In this document: positions 9,268 to 17,795 of the stretch, one piece after another
Layout of the letters: each line of letters opens with the position of its first letter
How positions within the stretch are numbered: position 1 is the stretch's first letter
DNA from: Bryobacterales bacterium
GTDB lineage: Bacteria > Acidobacteriota > Terriglobia > Bryobacterales > UBA6623
DNA length: 43,125 bases
NCBI GenBank assembly: GCA_022824585.1
Contig: JAJDZN010000093.1
Span: 1-43,125 of the forward strand
Reading direction: 5' to 3'
Translations under genes and position numbers: made by a program
Notes under the pieces: model-generated
What the model saw: the letters and a program-made list of their open reading frames with translations, nothing else
What the model was told of the DNA's origin: nothing
Databases searched by the model: none

Positions 9268-9336
9268 GCGTTTCCTGGTTGTTTCGTGCGAAAGCGACCG
9301 TCCCTAGTATCGCAAAGGCCGCCGCTTGGATCAAAC

Positions 9337-9354
9337 CTAGCGCCTCGGCGCTAG
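9337..9354 (-). terminator. terminator-like hairpin after the M20/amidohydrolase pair
   Basis: CTAGCGCC-TC-GGCGCTAG is a perfect 8-bp inverted repeat 15 bp downstream of the amidohydrolase stop. Read on the minus strand, the stem is followed by GTTTGATCC, a very short T-run. Its position just before infA suggests it closes the upstream two-gene unit. Confidence 0.5.
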
Positions 9355-9368
9355 CCCGCAGCGGCCGG

Positions 9369-10115
9369 TCAGTATCCGAATACCCTCACAGGGGTCTGCC
9401 AAAGGATCCTGCGCTTGTCGGCATCGGATATTGGCAAGCCCTCGATCTTGCTGATCTCGGTTTCCAGGCTCTCCGGCAGGTCCGAGCCCGCCATCAGCCG
9501 GTCTGGCCCGACATGTTGGAGCACCTCCAGGACCGCGTGAGGCGTGAGCGTGGAAAGCTCGACGAAGATGTTGGGGCAGACCTGCGCCGCGACGACAGAT
9601 TCCAGCGCGTAGATGCCCCCGCCCGCATGTCCGATCACGATCTTGAGGTTCGGGTAGCGCCGTGCGGCGTGGATGTACAGCGACGGCAGGGCGAACGGGG
9701 CGCCCGTGCCGGTGTGGCAGACCAGCACCAGGCCGTTCTCGAGCGCCGTCTCGAACAAGAACGCACTGCGCTCGGACAGCGGGTTCAGGCCTTGGTACTG
9801 GGGCTGGAACTTCAGGGCCCGAAATCCGTACTCCTCCCGGCAGCGCCGCACTTCGGCGCGGAACTCGTCCCTTGGGACGAACGGATTCAGGCAAGCCGCC
9901 CCTGCGAACCTGTCGGGGTGCGAGCGCACCGCATCCCCGATTTCGTCGTGCTCGCGACGGAAATCCTCCACTACCGGGAAAGGGATGAGTAGGGTCCGGT
10001 CGATCCCGGCGGTGTCCATGCCGTGCAGCATGGCGTCCATGGTCGCGACCCGGCCCGAGTGCAGCGCCCGCCCGAGATGGGCGTGCGTGTCGAAGACTTG
10101 GAAGCGTCCCCGCAT
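9369..10115 (-). CDS. amidohydrolase-2 family metal-dependent hydrolase
   Basis: The 248-residue TIM-barrel protein starts with the metal-binding DTHAHLG motif (His11, His13). Further candidate metal or catalytic positions are the His in LVLVCHTGTGAP, the His in IVIGHAGGG and the Asp in LMAGSDLPE. This matches the PF04909 group (decarboxylases and hydrolases of the ACMSD type and uncharacterised homologues). The reaction cannot be fixed from sequence. Only 26 bp separate it from the M20 peptidase gene upstream, suggesting shared transcription and perhaps sequential amide hydrolysis, which is inference. Confidence 0.8.
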   Translation of the reverse strand: MRGRFQVFDTHAHLGRALHSGRVATMDAMLHGMDTAGIDRTLLIPFPVVEDFRREHDEIGDAVRSHPDRFAGAACLNPFVPRDEFRAEVRRCREEYGFRALKFQPQYQGLNPLSERSAFLFETALENGLVLVCHTGTGAPFALPSLYIHAARRYPNLKIVIGHAGGGIYALESVVAAQVCPNIFVELSTLTPHAVLEVLQHVGPDRLMAGSDLPESLETEISKIEGLPISDADKRRILWQTPVRVFGY

Positions 10116-10141
10116 GATTCCAGCCTCAGCGCCTCACGGGT

Positions 10142-11155
10142 TCAGGTCGTCCCGTCCGAAGCCTTCAATGAGCGGGCCAGCCGAGCGTAAATGTCGATTG
10201 CCTCTTCGATCTGCCGCTTCGGTATGCGTTCTTCCGCCGTGTGGGCGTAGTGAATCGACCCGGGGCCGATCAACAGCGGCCGGCCCCAGTCCGACAGCTT
10301 GGGGATGTCAGTCGTGTACTTGACGATCGACGTCTCGAAACCCTCGATCTCGTGGAGCCGCAGGGCGGGCGTGTAGGAGAACACCTCCACGTCAACGCCG
10401 TCCAGAACCGACATGGCCAGTTTCTCGGTCTCAGCCAAGTCGCCCACGATGCGAACCACGACAGAGGCGGACGCGTAGTCCGCGATGATGTTGGCCGCCG
10501 GGCCCGCGTCCAGCGTGCCGATGTTGACGGTGGTCTCGCCGAGCAACTGATCGGAGGGCCACTCAAGCTCCCGCAGTCGGTTCAATCGGTCTAGCAGCAG
10601 TTCGGTGGCCGAGGCGCCCAGCTCCGGGTAGGCCGAGTGGCAGGCGCGCCCGGCGGCATTGATCTTGAAGCCCAGCGTGCCCTTGGATGCCAGCGCGAGC
10701 AGATTCTCGGTCGGCTCGCCGTTGATCAAGAACTTGACGGCCGGCGGGTTGCGGTTGGCATGGCGTGCCCCTGCTCCGTCGACCTCCTCGCCGACGACCA
10801 ACAGGATTCCCAATCCGCGCTCGCCTTCTTCGAGCAGGCGCTCGGCGGCCTTGATCATGGCCGCGGCGATCCCGTGCGTGTCGCAGGCGCCGCGCCCCCA
10901 GATGAACTCGTCATCCTCGCTCGATGGGATAAACGGGGGCACGGTGTCCATATGTGTGGAGAACACCACCTCCGGCTCGCCCCACCAAGCCCACACGTTG
11001 TATCGGCCGGGTTCGACCTCCTGCTTTTCGATTGAGCCTCCGAAACCTCGGGCCAGAGGTTCCAGGTAGCTGAACAGGAAACTCCCGATCTCGCCTTCGT
11101 TGGGAGTCACGGAATTGATATCGATCAGGGAGCGGGTGAGCTTGAATGCATCCAT
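10142..11155 (-). CDS. M20-family metallopeptidase/deacylase (ArgE/DapE/CPG2 type)
   Basis: With the ATG at 11153-11155 the product is 337 residues, starting MDAFKLTRSLIDINSVTP, the usual N-terminus of the family. The open frame continues upstream to 11383, but that extension is Arg/Ala-rich, lacks family character and would cross the bactofilin promoter. Co-catalytic zinc residues are His68 and Asp70 (STHMDTVPP), Asp92 (GRGACDTHG) and the Glu123-Glu124 pair (VVGEEVDGAG). Such enzymes release acyl groups or amino acids from N-acyl amino acids or dipeptides; ArgE, DapE and LysK relatives are hard to separate by eye. It is divergent from the bactofilin gene. Confidence 0.85.
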   Translation of the reverse strand: MDAFKLTRSLIDINSVTPNEGEIGSFLFSYLEPLARGFGGSIEKQEVEPGRYNVWAWWGEPEVVFSTHMDTVPPFIPSSEDDEFIWGRGACDTHGIAAAMIKAAERLLEEGERGLGILLVVGEEVDGAGARHANRNPPAVKFLINGEPTENLLALASKGTLGFKINAAGRACHSAYPELGASATELLLDRLNRLRELEWPSDQLLGETTVNIGTLDAGPAANIIADYASASVVVRIVGDLAETEKLAMSVLDGVDVEVFSYTPALRLHEIEGFETSIVKYTTDIPKLSDWGRPLLIGPGSIHYAHTAEERIPKRQIEEAIDIYARLARSLKASDGTT

Positions 11156-11301
11156 AAGGACTCTATCGCCGCCGGACTTGCGAACGTATCCCATACTACT
11201 CCCCGGGGCGATCGCCGACCCGCGCGGGACCGCCCGCCGGATCGCCGCTGAGGCACGCTCGGCCCGACAGCCGGCGCGGACGCGGTCGGGCGCCGCGGTC
11301 G

Positions 11302-11332
11302 GTGACAAGTCTCTGTCACATATGGCTATACT
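11302..11332 (+). promoter_or_regulatory. promoter with overlapping operator-like dyad, upstream of bactofilin
   Basis: A near-consensus -10 box TATACT lies at 11327-11332. A -35-like GTGACA (11302-11307) sits 19 bp upstream, one mismatch from TTGACA though the spacing is long. The -35-like hexamer is one arm of a perfect inverted repeat, GTGACA-N6-TGTCAC (11302-11319), so a dimeric regulator could compete with RNA polymerase. Transcription would start near 11339, giving a leader of about 44 nt before the ATG at 11383. Regulator identity is unknown. Confidence 0.5.
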
Positions 11333-11382
11333 AGAGGCTCCGCAGCTTGCTGAGCGGAGATCGGACAATCGCGAGAGACACA

Positions 11383-12072
11383 ATGTGGGGCCGCAAAGAA
11401 GACCAATCCAACGGAGCGGAGACGCTTGCCTCCGCGAGTCAGGCCAGCGCTAGGCCGAGCGAGGCCCCTCCACGACCCGCGGCAGCGCCGCCCAAGCCCA
11501 CCGCTCCCGCCCCCGCGCCGCCTCGTGCAGGCACATCGCGCATTGGGCAATCGATCAATTTCGAGGGCGAGATCCACAGCGAAGAGGACGTGTTGGTGGA
11601 TGGTTCGGTCGACGGCTCCATTTCCGTTCCGAAGCACTCTGTCGTGATCGGCTCGGAGAGCAAGGTGCGTGCCACGATCGAGGCCCATTCGGTCTTGATT
11701 CGCGGCCAGGTGGAAGGCAAGATCAATGCCAGCGAGAAGGTGGAGATTTCGAAGACCGGACGCTTCAAGGGCGATTTGATCACGCGCCGTCTTGAGATCC
11801 ATGACGGTGCGGTCTTTGTCGGTAGCAGCGCGGTGCATCAGGCCAAGCCCGCCGCGCCCGCGCCGGCCCCGCCGCCTGAAAAGAAAGCGGAGCCGAAACC
11901 GCCCGCCGCCCCCGCGCCGCCCCCGCGGGCGGCCTCTCAGCCGGACAAGAGAGCGGAGGCGGCGCCGAAGCGGCCTGTCCCGCCGGCCCGCCCCGCCCCC
12001 GCGGTCAAGCCTGCCCCGCCGAAGCCAGTTCCTACGCCGACAATCCCACAGCGACCGCTGACAAAACCTTGA
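11383..12072 (+). CDS. bactofilin (polymer-forming cytoskeletal protein)
   Basis: The ATG at 11383, preceded by GCGAGAGA, gives 229 residues; the upstream TTG at 11347 adds only 12 atypical residues. After a Pro/Ala-rich head (about 15-50), the bactofilin beta-helix domain runs from about residue 50 to 145. It shows the regular short-strand pattern EGEIHSEEDVLVDGSVDGSI, HSVLIRGQVEGKI and GRFKGDLITRRLEI. A long Pro/Ala/Lys tail follows (about 150-229). Bactofilins polymerise without nucleotide at the inner membrane and scaffold cell-wall enzymes, stalk or polarity proteins. It heads a plus-strand group with a methyltransferase-like protein and a TPR protein; both flanking Pro/Ala segments are probably disordered. 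Confidence 0.9.
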   Translation: MWGRKEDQSNGAETLASASQASARPSEAPPRPAAAPPKPTAPAPAPPRAGTSRIGQSINFEGEIHSEEDVLVDGSVDGSISVPKHSVVIGSESKVRATIEAHSVLIRGQVEGKINASEKVEISKTGRFKGDLITRRLEIHDGAVFVGSSAVHQAKPAAPAPAPPPEKKAEPKPPAAPAPPPRAASQPDKRAEAAPKRPVPPARPAPAVKPAPPKPVPTPTIPQRPLTKP

Positions 12073-12112
12073 AAGGGGATTGGCCTGCCGAGACCGGAGG
12101 CTTGTATCGAGC

Positions 12113-12790
12113 GTGTCTTTGTGGTCCCGTCGCAAAGCGAACCGTTCGGCAGCTGACGCCGTGGCGGTGGCGCCCAGCGCGACGCCCGCAGATCGCGATG
12201 AGAGCGGCTCGGGTTGGCGCAGCAGCCACGGCGTCGAATTCTTCTTTCAGCACCTGCGCGGCACCCGGAACTTGAACATTCTAGACCTGGGCATGCTGTC
12301 TCACGAGACGCCCGCGCAACTGGGAGAGTTTGGGCACCACTTGCACTTCGCGAGCCTGGTCACGGGCTATGACGAGGCTCGGCCCACTTTGACAAGCCAG
12401 GATGGCGAGGTAACGCGGCGCGCCGCGGACCGTTTCATCCGGCAGTATCTCGACTTTGCGCCTAGGAATTTTCACGCGGTGCTGGCATGGGACGTGTTGC
12501 AGCAGCTTGACCGTCCGGCAATGCAGAGTACGATCGCTCATCTGGCTAGGATCGTCCTGCCGAATGCCGCCATGTTTTGCTTGTTTCAGGAACCCGACGA
12601 AAATGGCACGATCTCGATTCTTGATGGCGCAGTCAGCTCCCGGAATTCGCTGAGGCTGCGCGAAGTTGGACGGCGTCGGCCTCGCCAGATCTTCACGCCC
12701 CGCGAGTTGGAATTCGAATTCCCACAATTCCGCTCTGTTCATTTCTTCCTCAAGCGGGACTCGCTGCTTGAAGTGATCGTGCTGAGTTGA
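12113..12790 (+). CDS. methyltransferase-like protein of unknown function
   Basis: GTG at 12113 is preferred because GGAGG (12096-12100) lies 12 nt upstream; the frame is open from TTG 12080. The 225-residue product has a basic, low-complexity N-terminus (about 1-35). A Rossmann-like block follows, with LNILDLGMLSHETPAQL in the place of motif I and FHAVLAWDVLQQLD in the place of the post-motif strand. An ARIVLPNAAMFCLF strand and a QIFTPRELEFEFPQF segment come after, as in type 11/12 SAM methyltransferases. The glycine loop is poor (DLGMLS), so SAM binding is uncertain. It lies between the bactofilin and TPR genes with gaps of 40 and 6 bp, implying an operon. Confidence 0.65.
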   Translation: MSLWSRRKANRSAADAVAVAPSATPADRDESGSGWRSSHGVEFFFQHLRGTRNLNILDLGMLSHETPAQLGEFGHHLHFASLVTGYDEARPTLTSQDGEVTRRAADRFIRQYLDFAPRNFHAVLAWDVLQQLDRPAMQSTIAHLARIVLPNAAMFCLFQEPDENGTISILDGAVSSRNSLRLREVGRRRPRQIFTPRELEFEFPQFRSVHFFLKRDSLLEVIVLS

Positions 12791-12796
12791 GCTTTC

Positions 12797-13795
12797 GTGC
12801 TTGGCTTGCGGAAGTGGCGGTGCTGCTGCATCCTCGGCCTGGCCTCGTTCGGGCCCGGCCTGGCGTTGGCCGCTGGAGACCGGGCGGCGGGGCTCGATCA
12901 CTACCTCAATCGAGAGTTCGGGCTCGCGGTCGCGGCGTTCGAACGACACTTGGCGAACGAGCAGGGCAGCCCCGAGGCGCACTTGCTGCTGACCAAGGCG
13001 CTGCTCTACCAAGAACTCGACCGGCTCGGCTTTGTCGGCACTAGGGCCTTTCGCGGCGACCGGAAGTATCGCTCGGCGCAAAAGCCCAAGCCGGACGCTC
13101 GGATCAACCGGCGAATCTTGGACGCGCTAGAAAAGGGGCGGCAGGCCTGCGAGCGAGTCTTGGCCGAGTCCGGCGACGACAGGCAAGCCCTGCACTCGCT
13201 GGCGCAGCTCTACCTCGTGCGGGCTACCTACGATTACTTCGTAGCCAAGGCGTATTTCAAGGCGTTGGCGAGCGGTCGGCAGGCGCGGGAGCTCAGCTAC
13301 CGCTTGGGCGAGCTCTATCCGGACTTCCCGGACGGGCTCTTGGTGGCAGGTTTCCAAGAGTACATCGTGGGCAAATTGCCTTGGGCCTTGCGGGTGATGA
13401 TCGCCATGCGCGGATATGGAGGCAGCAAGAAGAAGGGAATCCAACTGGTCGAGCGAGTTGCTCAAGAAGGCGTCGAGAATCGGAACGAGGCCCGCATCTT
13501 GCTGGCAGTGATCGAGCGCTGGGAACGCCCTCCGGAAGAGGCGGCGGAGGCGTTCGCCAGATTGGCCGAGGACTTCCCACGAGCCTATATGTTCCCGTTG
13601 GAGGCGGCCGACCTGTACGAGTCGGCGCGCGAGAAAACAATGGCGCTGGAGCTGTTCGAAGAGGTCAGCCGCAAGCAGAGGTCCGGCGAGAATCGCTTCG
13701 ACCGCATGTCACAGCGCATGGTCGGCGCATTGGGTCGGCGCATCGAGGCGCTAGAGCGAGCGCTATCCGACAAGAGGCAGCGAACAGGCAGATGA
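12797..13795 (+). CDS. secreted TPR-repeat protein
   Basis: GTG at 12797, 6 bp after the previous stop, gives 332 residues. A signal peptide is visible (Arg/Lys then CCCILGLASFGPGLALA, cleavage likely near residue 26), followed by an almost wholly helical body. TPR-like pairs are seen at about 30-75 (GLDHYLNREFGLAVAAFERHL), 110-165 and 215-300. KKKGIQLVERVAQEGVENRNEARILLAVI and EAAEAFARLAEDFPRAYMFPLEAADLYESA are the clearest. No enzymatic motif is seen. The role is probably periplasmic scaffolding; association with bactofilin is inferred from the gene order only. Confidence 0.78.
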   Translation: MLGLRKWRCCCILGLASFGPGLALAAGDRAAGLDHYLNREFGLAVAAFERHLANEQGSPEAHLLLTKALLYQELDRLGFVGTRAFRGDRKYRSAQKPKPDARINRRILDALEKGRQACERVLAESGDDRQALHSLAQLYLVRATYDYFVAKAYFKALASGRQARELSYRLGELYPDFPDGLLVAGFQEYIVGKLPWALRVMIAMRGYGGSKKKGIQLVERVAQEGVENRNEARILLAVIERWERPPEEAAEAFARLAEDFPRAYMFPLEAADLYESAREKTMALELFEEVSRKQRSGENRFDRMSQRMVGALGRRIEALERALSDKRQRTGR

Positions 13796-13847
13796 CCTCG
13801 GCTGAACTTCCAGGCCCGCGCATGGGCTGCCCGCAAGCGCGTCCGGT

Positions 13848-15287
13848 TCAGCGGTTGGCCGGACCGCGGTCCTCCCGGCCGCGGCGTGCCCTCTGTCCGC
13901 GGTTGTCGCGGCGCTGGCGGTCACCGCGCTCAGGCCGCGAGACTTCCTCGCCCGGATCGAAGTTCCCGTTAACGCGCGGCAGCCCGGCATCCACTTCGCT
14001 GAGGCAGGCGTCCAGCCTCTTTTCGAGTGCCGCTGCCTTGTCGGGCAGTGCCGAGAATAGGTCGTTGCGCTCGTACGGGTCGGCATGGACATTGAAGAGT
14101 CTGGGCTTGCTCGGGTCCTCGTAGAAGCGGATCAGCTTGTAGTCACCCCAGAGAATGGCCGAGGCTGGTCCCAGCGGGTCGAAATCGTAGTGGGGAAAGT
14201 GGAAGACAATCTCTTCGTGCGGCCTGACGACCGAGCCGCCGCCGTTAGCGGTCAAGACGGCGGCCAGGCTGCCGCCCTCTACGCCTCGCGGCAGCTTGTC
14301 GGACAACCCGGCCAGGTCTGCCACGGTAGGAACCAAGTCCATCCCAGTCGCCCGGACGCGCGATACCGATCCGGGCACGATTCCCGGTCCCCGGAAGAAC
14401 AGCGGAACCTTCAAGCCTCCCTCCCGGACCGTTCCCTTTCCTAGTGCGAGCGGCCGGTTGCCGGAGCCTGGGGTGCCGTGGTCAGTGGTGTAGAACAGAT
14501 AGGTCTCGTCGGCGATACCCAGCTCTTCGAGCTTGTCCAGAACCATTCCGATGGTGATGTCCATGTCGAAGACCACCGCTGCTGCCGCAATCTCCCTTGC
14601 GCTTCGGCCGCGGCTTTCCGCCCAACTCGAGACCGCCTGATTGGTACTGCTCAGGGCACTCGCCCCGCCGCGCCCGCCGTAGTGCGAAATCTGCACGTAG
14701 AATCGACGCCCGGCCTTGGCATTGGACTCGATGAACCGCAAGCCCCGTTCGGTGATGCCGTAAGCCTGCTTCGGATTGGGGTTTTGCACGTTCTCCGGGC
14801 CGCCGTTGTTGTTGGCGCCGTCGTTGTTGTCGAAGCCGTGCTCCCTCGGATTCCTGCGCCCAACGTGCCACTTTCCGAAATGGGCGGTTGCGTAGCCTGA
14901 GTCCCGCAAGACTTCGGCGACAGTTGTCTCTTCTGGCGGGAGCTCCAGCAGAGGCGTTGGTTCGACCAGCCTGGCGTTCGGACCGGGGCGCGCTGTCACG
15001 AACGTCATCCCCAGCTTGGCAGGGCTCTTGCCCGTGAAGTACGTTGCCCGCGACGGAGTGCATCGCGGGGACGGCGCGTAGAAGTTTGCAAACCGCATGC
15101 CGCCATGTGCCAATCGCCGCAAGTTCGGCGTTCGGAAGTAGTCGTTCCGTGACTCAGGGATATCCGGGTCCATTCGGACGGAGGTGCTGGTCCAGCCCTG
15201 CCCTTCGCCCAGTATGAAAACGAAATTCGGCGCGGCGGCTGCGGAAGCTGCCATGGAAGCAAGAATCAAGACGCCTCGAGCGATCAT
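13848..15287 (-). CDS. secreted sulfatase-like hydrolase with altered metal site
   Basis: The ATG at 15285-15287 sits about 7 nt from GGGAGGG, whereas the ATG at 15293 would almost abut it, so the shorter 479-residue form is chosen. A signal peptide (about 1-19) precedes the sulfatase core. The formylglycine-type CTPSR (Cys76) with TG downstream and GKWH (138-141) are present. However, the N-terminal metal-binding Asp-Asp seen in the neighbouring sulfatase (LADDMSW) is replaced by LGEGQGW (Glu28, Gly29), and the later SDNG is TDHG (Asp269, His270). Metal coordination should therefore differ. The last about 35 residues are a very Arg-rich tail (RQRRDNRGQRARRGRED). It is monocistronic, convergent with the TPR gene and divergent from the YciI-like gene. 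Confidence 0.88.
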   Translation of the reverse strand: MIARGVLILASMAASAAAAPNFVFILGEGQGWTSTSVRMDPDIPESRNDYFRTPNLRRLAHGGMRFANFYAPSPRCTPSRATYFTGKSPAKLGMTFVTARPGPNARLVEPTPLLELPPEETTVAEVLRDSGYATAHFGKWHVGRRNPREHGFDNNDGANNNGGPENVQNPNPKQAYGITERGLRFIESNAKAGRRFYVQISHYGGRGGASALSSTNQAVSSWAESRGRSAREIAAAAVVFDMDITIGMVLDKLEELGIADETYLFYTTDHGTPGSGNRPLALGKGTVREGGLKVPLFFRGPGIVPGSVSRVRATGMDLVPTVADLAGLSDKLPRGVEGGSLAAVLTANGGGSVVRPHEEIVFHFPHYDFDPLGPASAILWGDYKLIRFYEDPSKPRLFNVHADPYERNDLFSALPDKAAALEKRLDACLSEVDAGLPRVNGNFDPGEEVSRPERGDRQRRDNRGQRARRGREDRGPANR

Positions 15288-15467
15288 CGCCATCCCTCCC
15301 GTTTGGCCTGTCCAGACCCCATATGGTCACACGATCTCCGATCTTGTGCGGTGTCTAGATCGGCACGGCCAAGGACTAGGGCGTGATATTGTATGTGGTG
15401 GATTTCTGCTGTAAGAGAGGAGTCGTTCAGGCTCCTCGGAGTAAATCGGAGTAATGGAGAACTGCAC

Positions 15468-15767
15468 ATGCATTTCGTGGCATTCGTGACTCACAACCAA
15501 GGAATGGGACAGGAACGGTCCCGCTTGTCGGAAGCATTCGGTGACTACATTCACAATCCCACCAATTATCCTGACGTGACCGTTCATCACGGTGGACCGA
15601 CGCTCGGCGAGAGTGACGACACTGTTAACGGACTGCTACTCGTGCTCGAAGCTCCCTCGCTCGAGACGGCACGGGCGTTTGTCGCCGACAGTCCCTATGC
15701 CAAGGCGGGCATTATCTCCGAATCTAAGATCCGCGCATGGAACTGGTTGACGGGACGCCCAGGCTAA
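15468..15767 (+). CDS. YciI-like protein (YCII domain)
   Basis: The ATG at 15468, with GGAGA about 9 nt upstream, gives 99 residues; the open frame begins earlier at 15393 but the extension is not domain-like. The sequence MHFVAFVTHNQGMGQERSRL, a central VTVHHGGPTL and LLVLEAPSLETARAFVADSPYAKAGI fit the ferredoxin-like YCII fold. The last segment matches the family pattern in which a strand is followed by ARaf...DPy..aG. Members act in varied small-molecule steps, including aromatic catabolism. It opens the plus-strand accessory region, 267 bp before the permease. A GAGGAG-N9-CTCCTC hairpin (15417-15437) lies in its leader. Confidence 0.75.
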   Translation: MHFVAFVTHNQGMGQERSRLSEAFGDYIHNPTNYPDVTVHHGGPTLGESDDTVNGLLLVLEAPSLETARAFVADSPYAKAGIISESKIRAWNWLTGRPG

Positions 15768-16034
15768 GCGCTGCGAATCGCCTCGCAGGTTGAATCATCG
15801 GGGGATTTCCCAAGGGACCGTGGCGGGCGGAGTATGTCCACCGCAAGGCCGACGAGGAGTGAGTGCGCCTCCTTCGCCTCGACTCTGGAAACGGAAGCAT
15901 GCAGGAACTCGCCCGTGGCGGCGCGTGAAGGGTTGGCGGGTTGCACTCGGGACACGCATCCCCCTGCCGACGGATCCAGACACCTCTGGGCGTGAGGATC
16001 AACTAGGCTTGCGTGGGAAAGCCGAGGGGCCCTC

Positions 16035-17795
16035 TTGAGCAACGGTCGCGAGCAACGCGCTCCCAGCGTTCGCTACGAACCTGACGCCAATCCCCCGGCG
16101 GCTGTGGTCTTGGGCTGCGGCCTGCAGCTCGTGGTTCTCGGCATTTCCAGCATCATCCTGATCCCGACGATCGTCATCCGGGTCGCAGGCGGTACCGAAG
16201 CGTACCTGCACTGGGCCGTGTTCTCCGCAGTCGCTGTCAGTGGCATCAGCACCGCGCTGCAGGCCGTTCGGTTGGGCCGGGTGGGAGCGGGATACGTCCT
16301 CTTCATGGGGCCCGCCGGAGCCTATATCGGGGTCTGCGTGAGCGCCCTCAGCGAGGGCGGTCCGGCGCTGCTCGCCACCTTGGTTGTCGCCTCGTCGCTT
16401 GTCCCGATCGTGATTTCGATGCGGCTTGCCCTGTTCAGGCGACTTCTGACACCGACCATTGTCGGCACGGTAAACATGCTCGTACCGGCAACCGTGCTGC
16501 CGGTCGTGTTCAGTCGCTTGGCAGACTTGCCGGACGAGGCGGCCCTGACCACACCGCTCACGGCAGTGGCCACGGTCATGGTTATTAGCGCAATCTCACT
16601 GAGGGCAGGGACCACGCTGCGATTGTGGGCCCCGCTCGCCGGGGTCGTTGCCGGTTCGGCAATTGGAGGGTCGTTGGGTCTTTACGACCTAGACTTGGTA
16701 GCCGAGGCTCCGTGGATCGGTCTGCCCCAGGGTGACTGGCCGGGGCTCGGGCTCGACCTCGGCCCGGCCTTCGTGGAGCTTCTTCCGGCATTCGTGTTCG
16801 TGGCGCTGATTGGCGCCATCCAGACAATCTCCGGCGCAGTCGCCATCCAGCGCGTGTCGTGGCGCCGGCCCCGGGCCGTGGACTACCGGGCGGTGGAGGG
16901 CGCAGTCACTGCGGACGGCATCGGCAAGCTGCTTTCGGGCCTCACGGCGATCATGCCCACACAGACCATCGCGGTCAGCGTCCCGACGGTCGAGCTGACG
17001 GGGGTTGCGGCACGCCGCGTGGGAATCGCCGCCGGTGGGGTGCTGATCGCCCTGGCGTTCCTGCCCAAGGTCGTTGCCCTGATCCTGGCGATACCCAGCC
17101 CGGTCGTCGTTGCCTACCTGACCGTGGTGCTGGCGATGAGTTTCGTGCGTGGCATGACGGAAGTCGTACAGGGCGGGATCGATCATCGCAAGGCACTGAT
17201 TTGCGGTGTCGCATTCTGGGTCGGTGTCGGCTGCCAGAACGACCTGCTGTTCCCCGGGCTTCTCGCTGAACTCGCGGGGGGCCTTCTGCAGAACGGCATA
17301 ACGGCGGGCGGTATCGTGGCCATCCTCATGACCTTGTTTCTGGAAGCAACGGCACCGCGCCGCAGCCGGATCGAAGCGGAACTCGATTTTTCCGTGCTGC
17401 CGCGAATCCGGGAGTTTCTCGGTACGTTTGGGTCCCGTGGAGGCTGGGGACAGGACATGATCGATCGCCTCGACGCCGCGAGCGAGGAGACGTTGTTGAC
17501 GCTGATCGGCCAGGATCAGGACGGCGAGAAGCGGGAGCGGCGTCGGCTGCTGCTGACGGCGCGCAAGGAAGCCGGCGGGGCCGTCCTCGAGTTCGTCGCT
17601 GCGTCCGGTGAGGAAAACCTTCAGAACCGGATCGGACTGCTTGCCGACGCGCCCGACGACGTGCCGGTGGAACGAGAGGTCTCGCTTCGGTTGCTGCGCC
17701 ACATCGCATCGTCCGTCCGCCACCAACAGTTCCACGACCTGGATATCGTGACTGTCCACGTGGAAGTCCCGGAGAGGCGCCATGCGAGCCGCTGA
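16035..17795 (+). CDS. NCS2/SLC23 nucleobase-type permease with soluble C-terminal domain
   Basis: The TTG at 16035, just after GAGGGG, gives 586 residues. The start RYEPDANPPAAVVLGCGLQLVVLG is the typical NCS2 entry to TM1. About 12-14 hydrophobic segments follow to about residue 430. PAFVFVALIGAIQTISGAVAIQRVSWR and GLTAIMPTQTIAVSVPTVELTGVAARRVG correspond to the substrate-site helices of xanthine/uracil permeases. The remaining about 150 residues are hydrophilic (DMIDRLDAASEETLLTLI, then VSLRLLRHIASSVRHQQFH). This C-domain resembles the histidine-kinase/RsbW-like ATPase fold in strand and helix order, but without a clear ATP-binding N/G box. It overlaps the next transporter by 14 bp, so translation is coupled. 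Confidence 0.85.
   Translation: MSNGREQRAPSVRYEPDANPPAAVVLGCGLQLVVLGISSIILIPTIVIRVAGGTEAYLHWAVFSAVAVSGISTALQAVRLGRVGAGYVLFMGPAGAYIGVCVSALSEGGPALLATLVVASSLVPIVISMRLALFRRLLTPTIVGTVNMLVPATVLPVVFSRLADLPDEAALTTPLTAVATVMVISAISLRAGTTLRLWAPLAGVVAGSAIGGSLGLYDLDLVAEAPWIGLPQGDWPGLGLDLGPAFVELLPAFVFVALIGAIQTISGAVAIQRVSWRRPRAVDYRAVEGAVTADGIGKLLSGLTAIMPTQTIAVSVPTVELTGVAARRVGIAAGGVLIALAFLPKVVALILAIPSPVVVAYLTVVLAMSFVRGMTEVVQGGIDHRKALICGVAFWVGVGCQNDLLFPGLLAELAGGLLQNGITAGGIVAILMTLFLEATAPRRSRIEAELDFSVLPRIREFLGTFGSRGGWGQDMIDRLDAASEETLLTLIGQDQDGEKRERRRLLLTARKEAGGAVLEFVAASGEENLQNRIGLLADAPDDVPVEREVSLRLLRHIASSVRHQQFHDLDIVTVHVEVPERRHASR

Noticed and set aside
15338..15363. CCGATC-N14-GATCGG dyad in the gap before the YciI-like gene
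   Set aside because: Only 6 bp per arm with a long spacer; it is not aligned with a recognisable promoter and could be chance.
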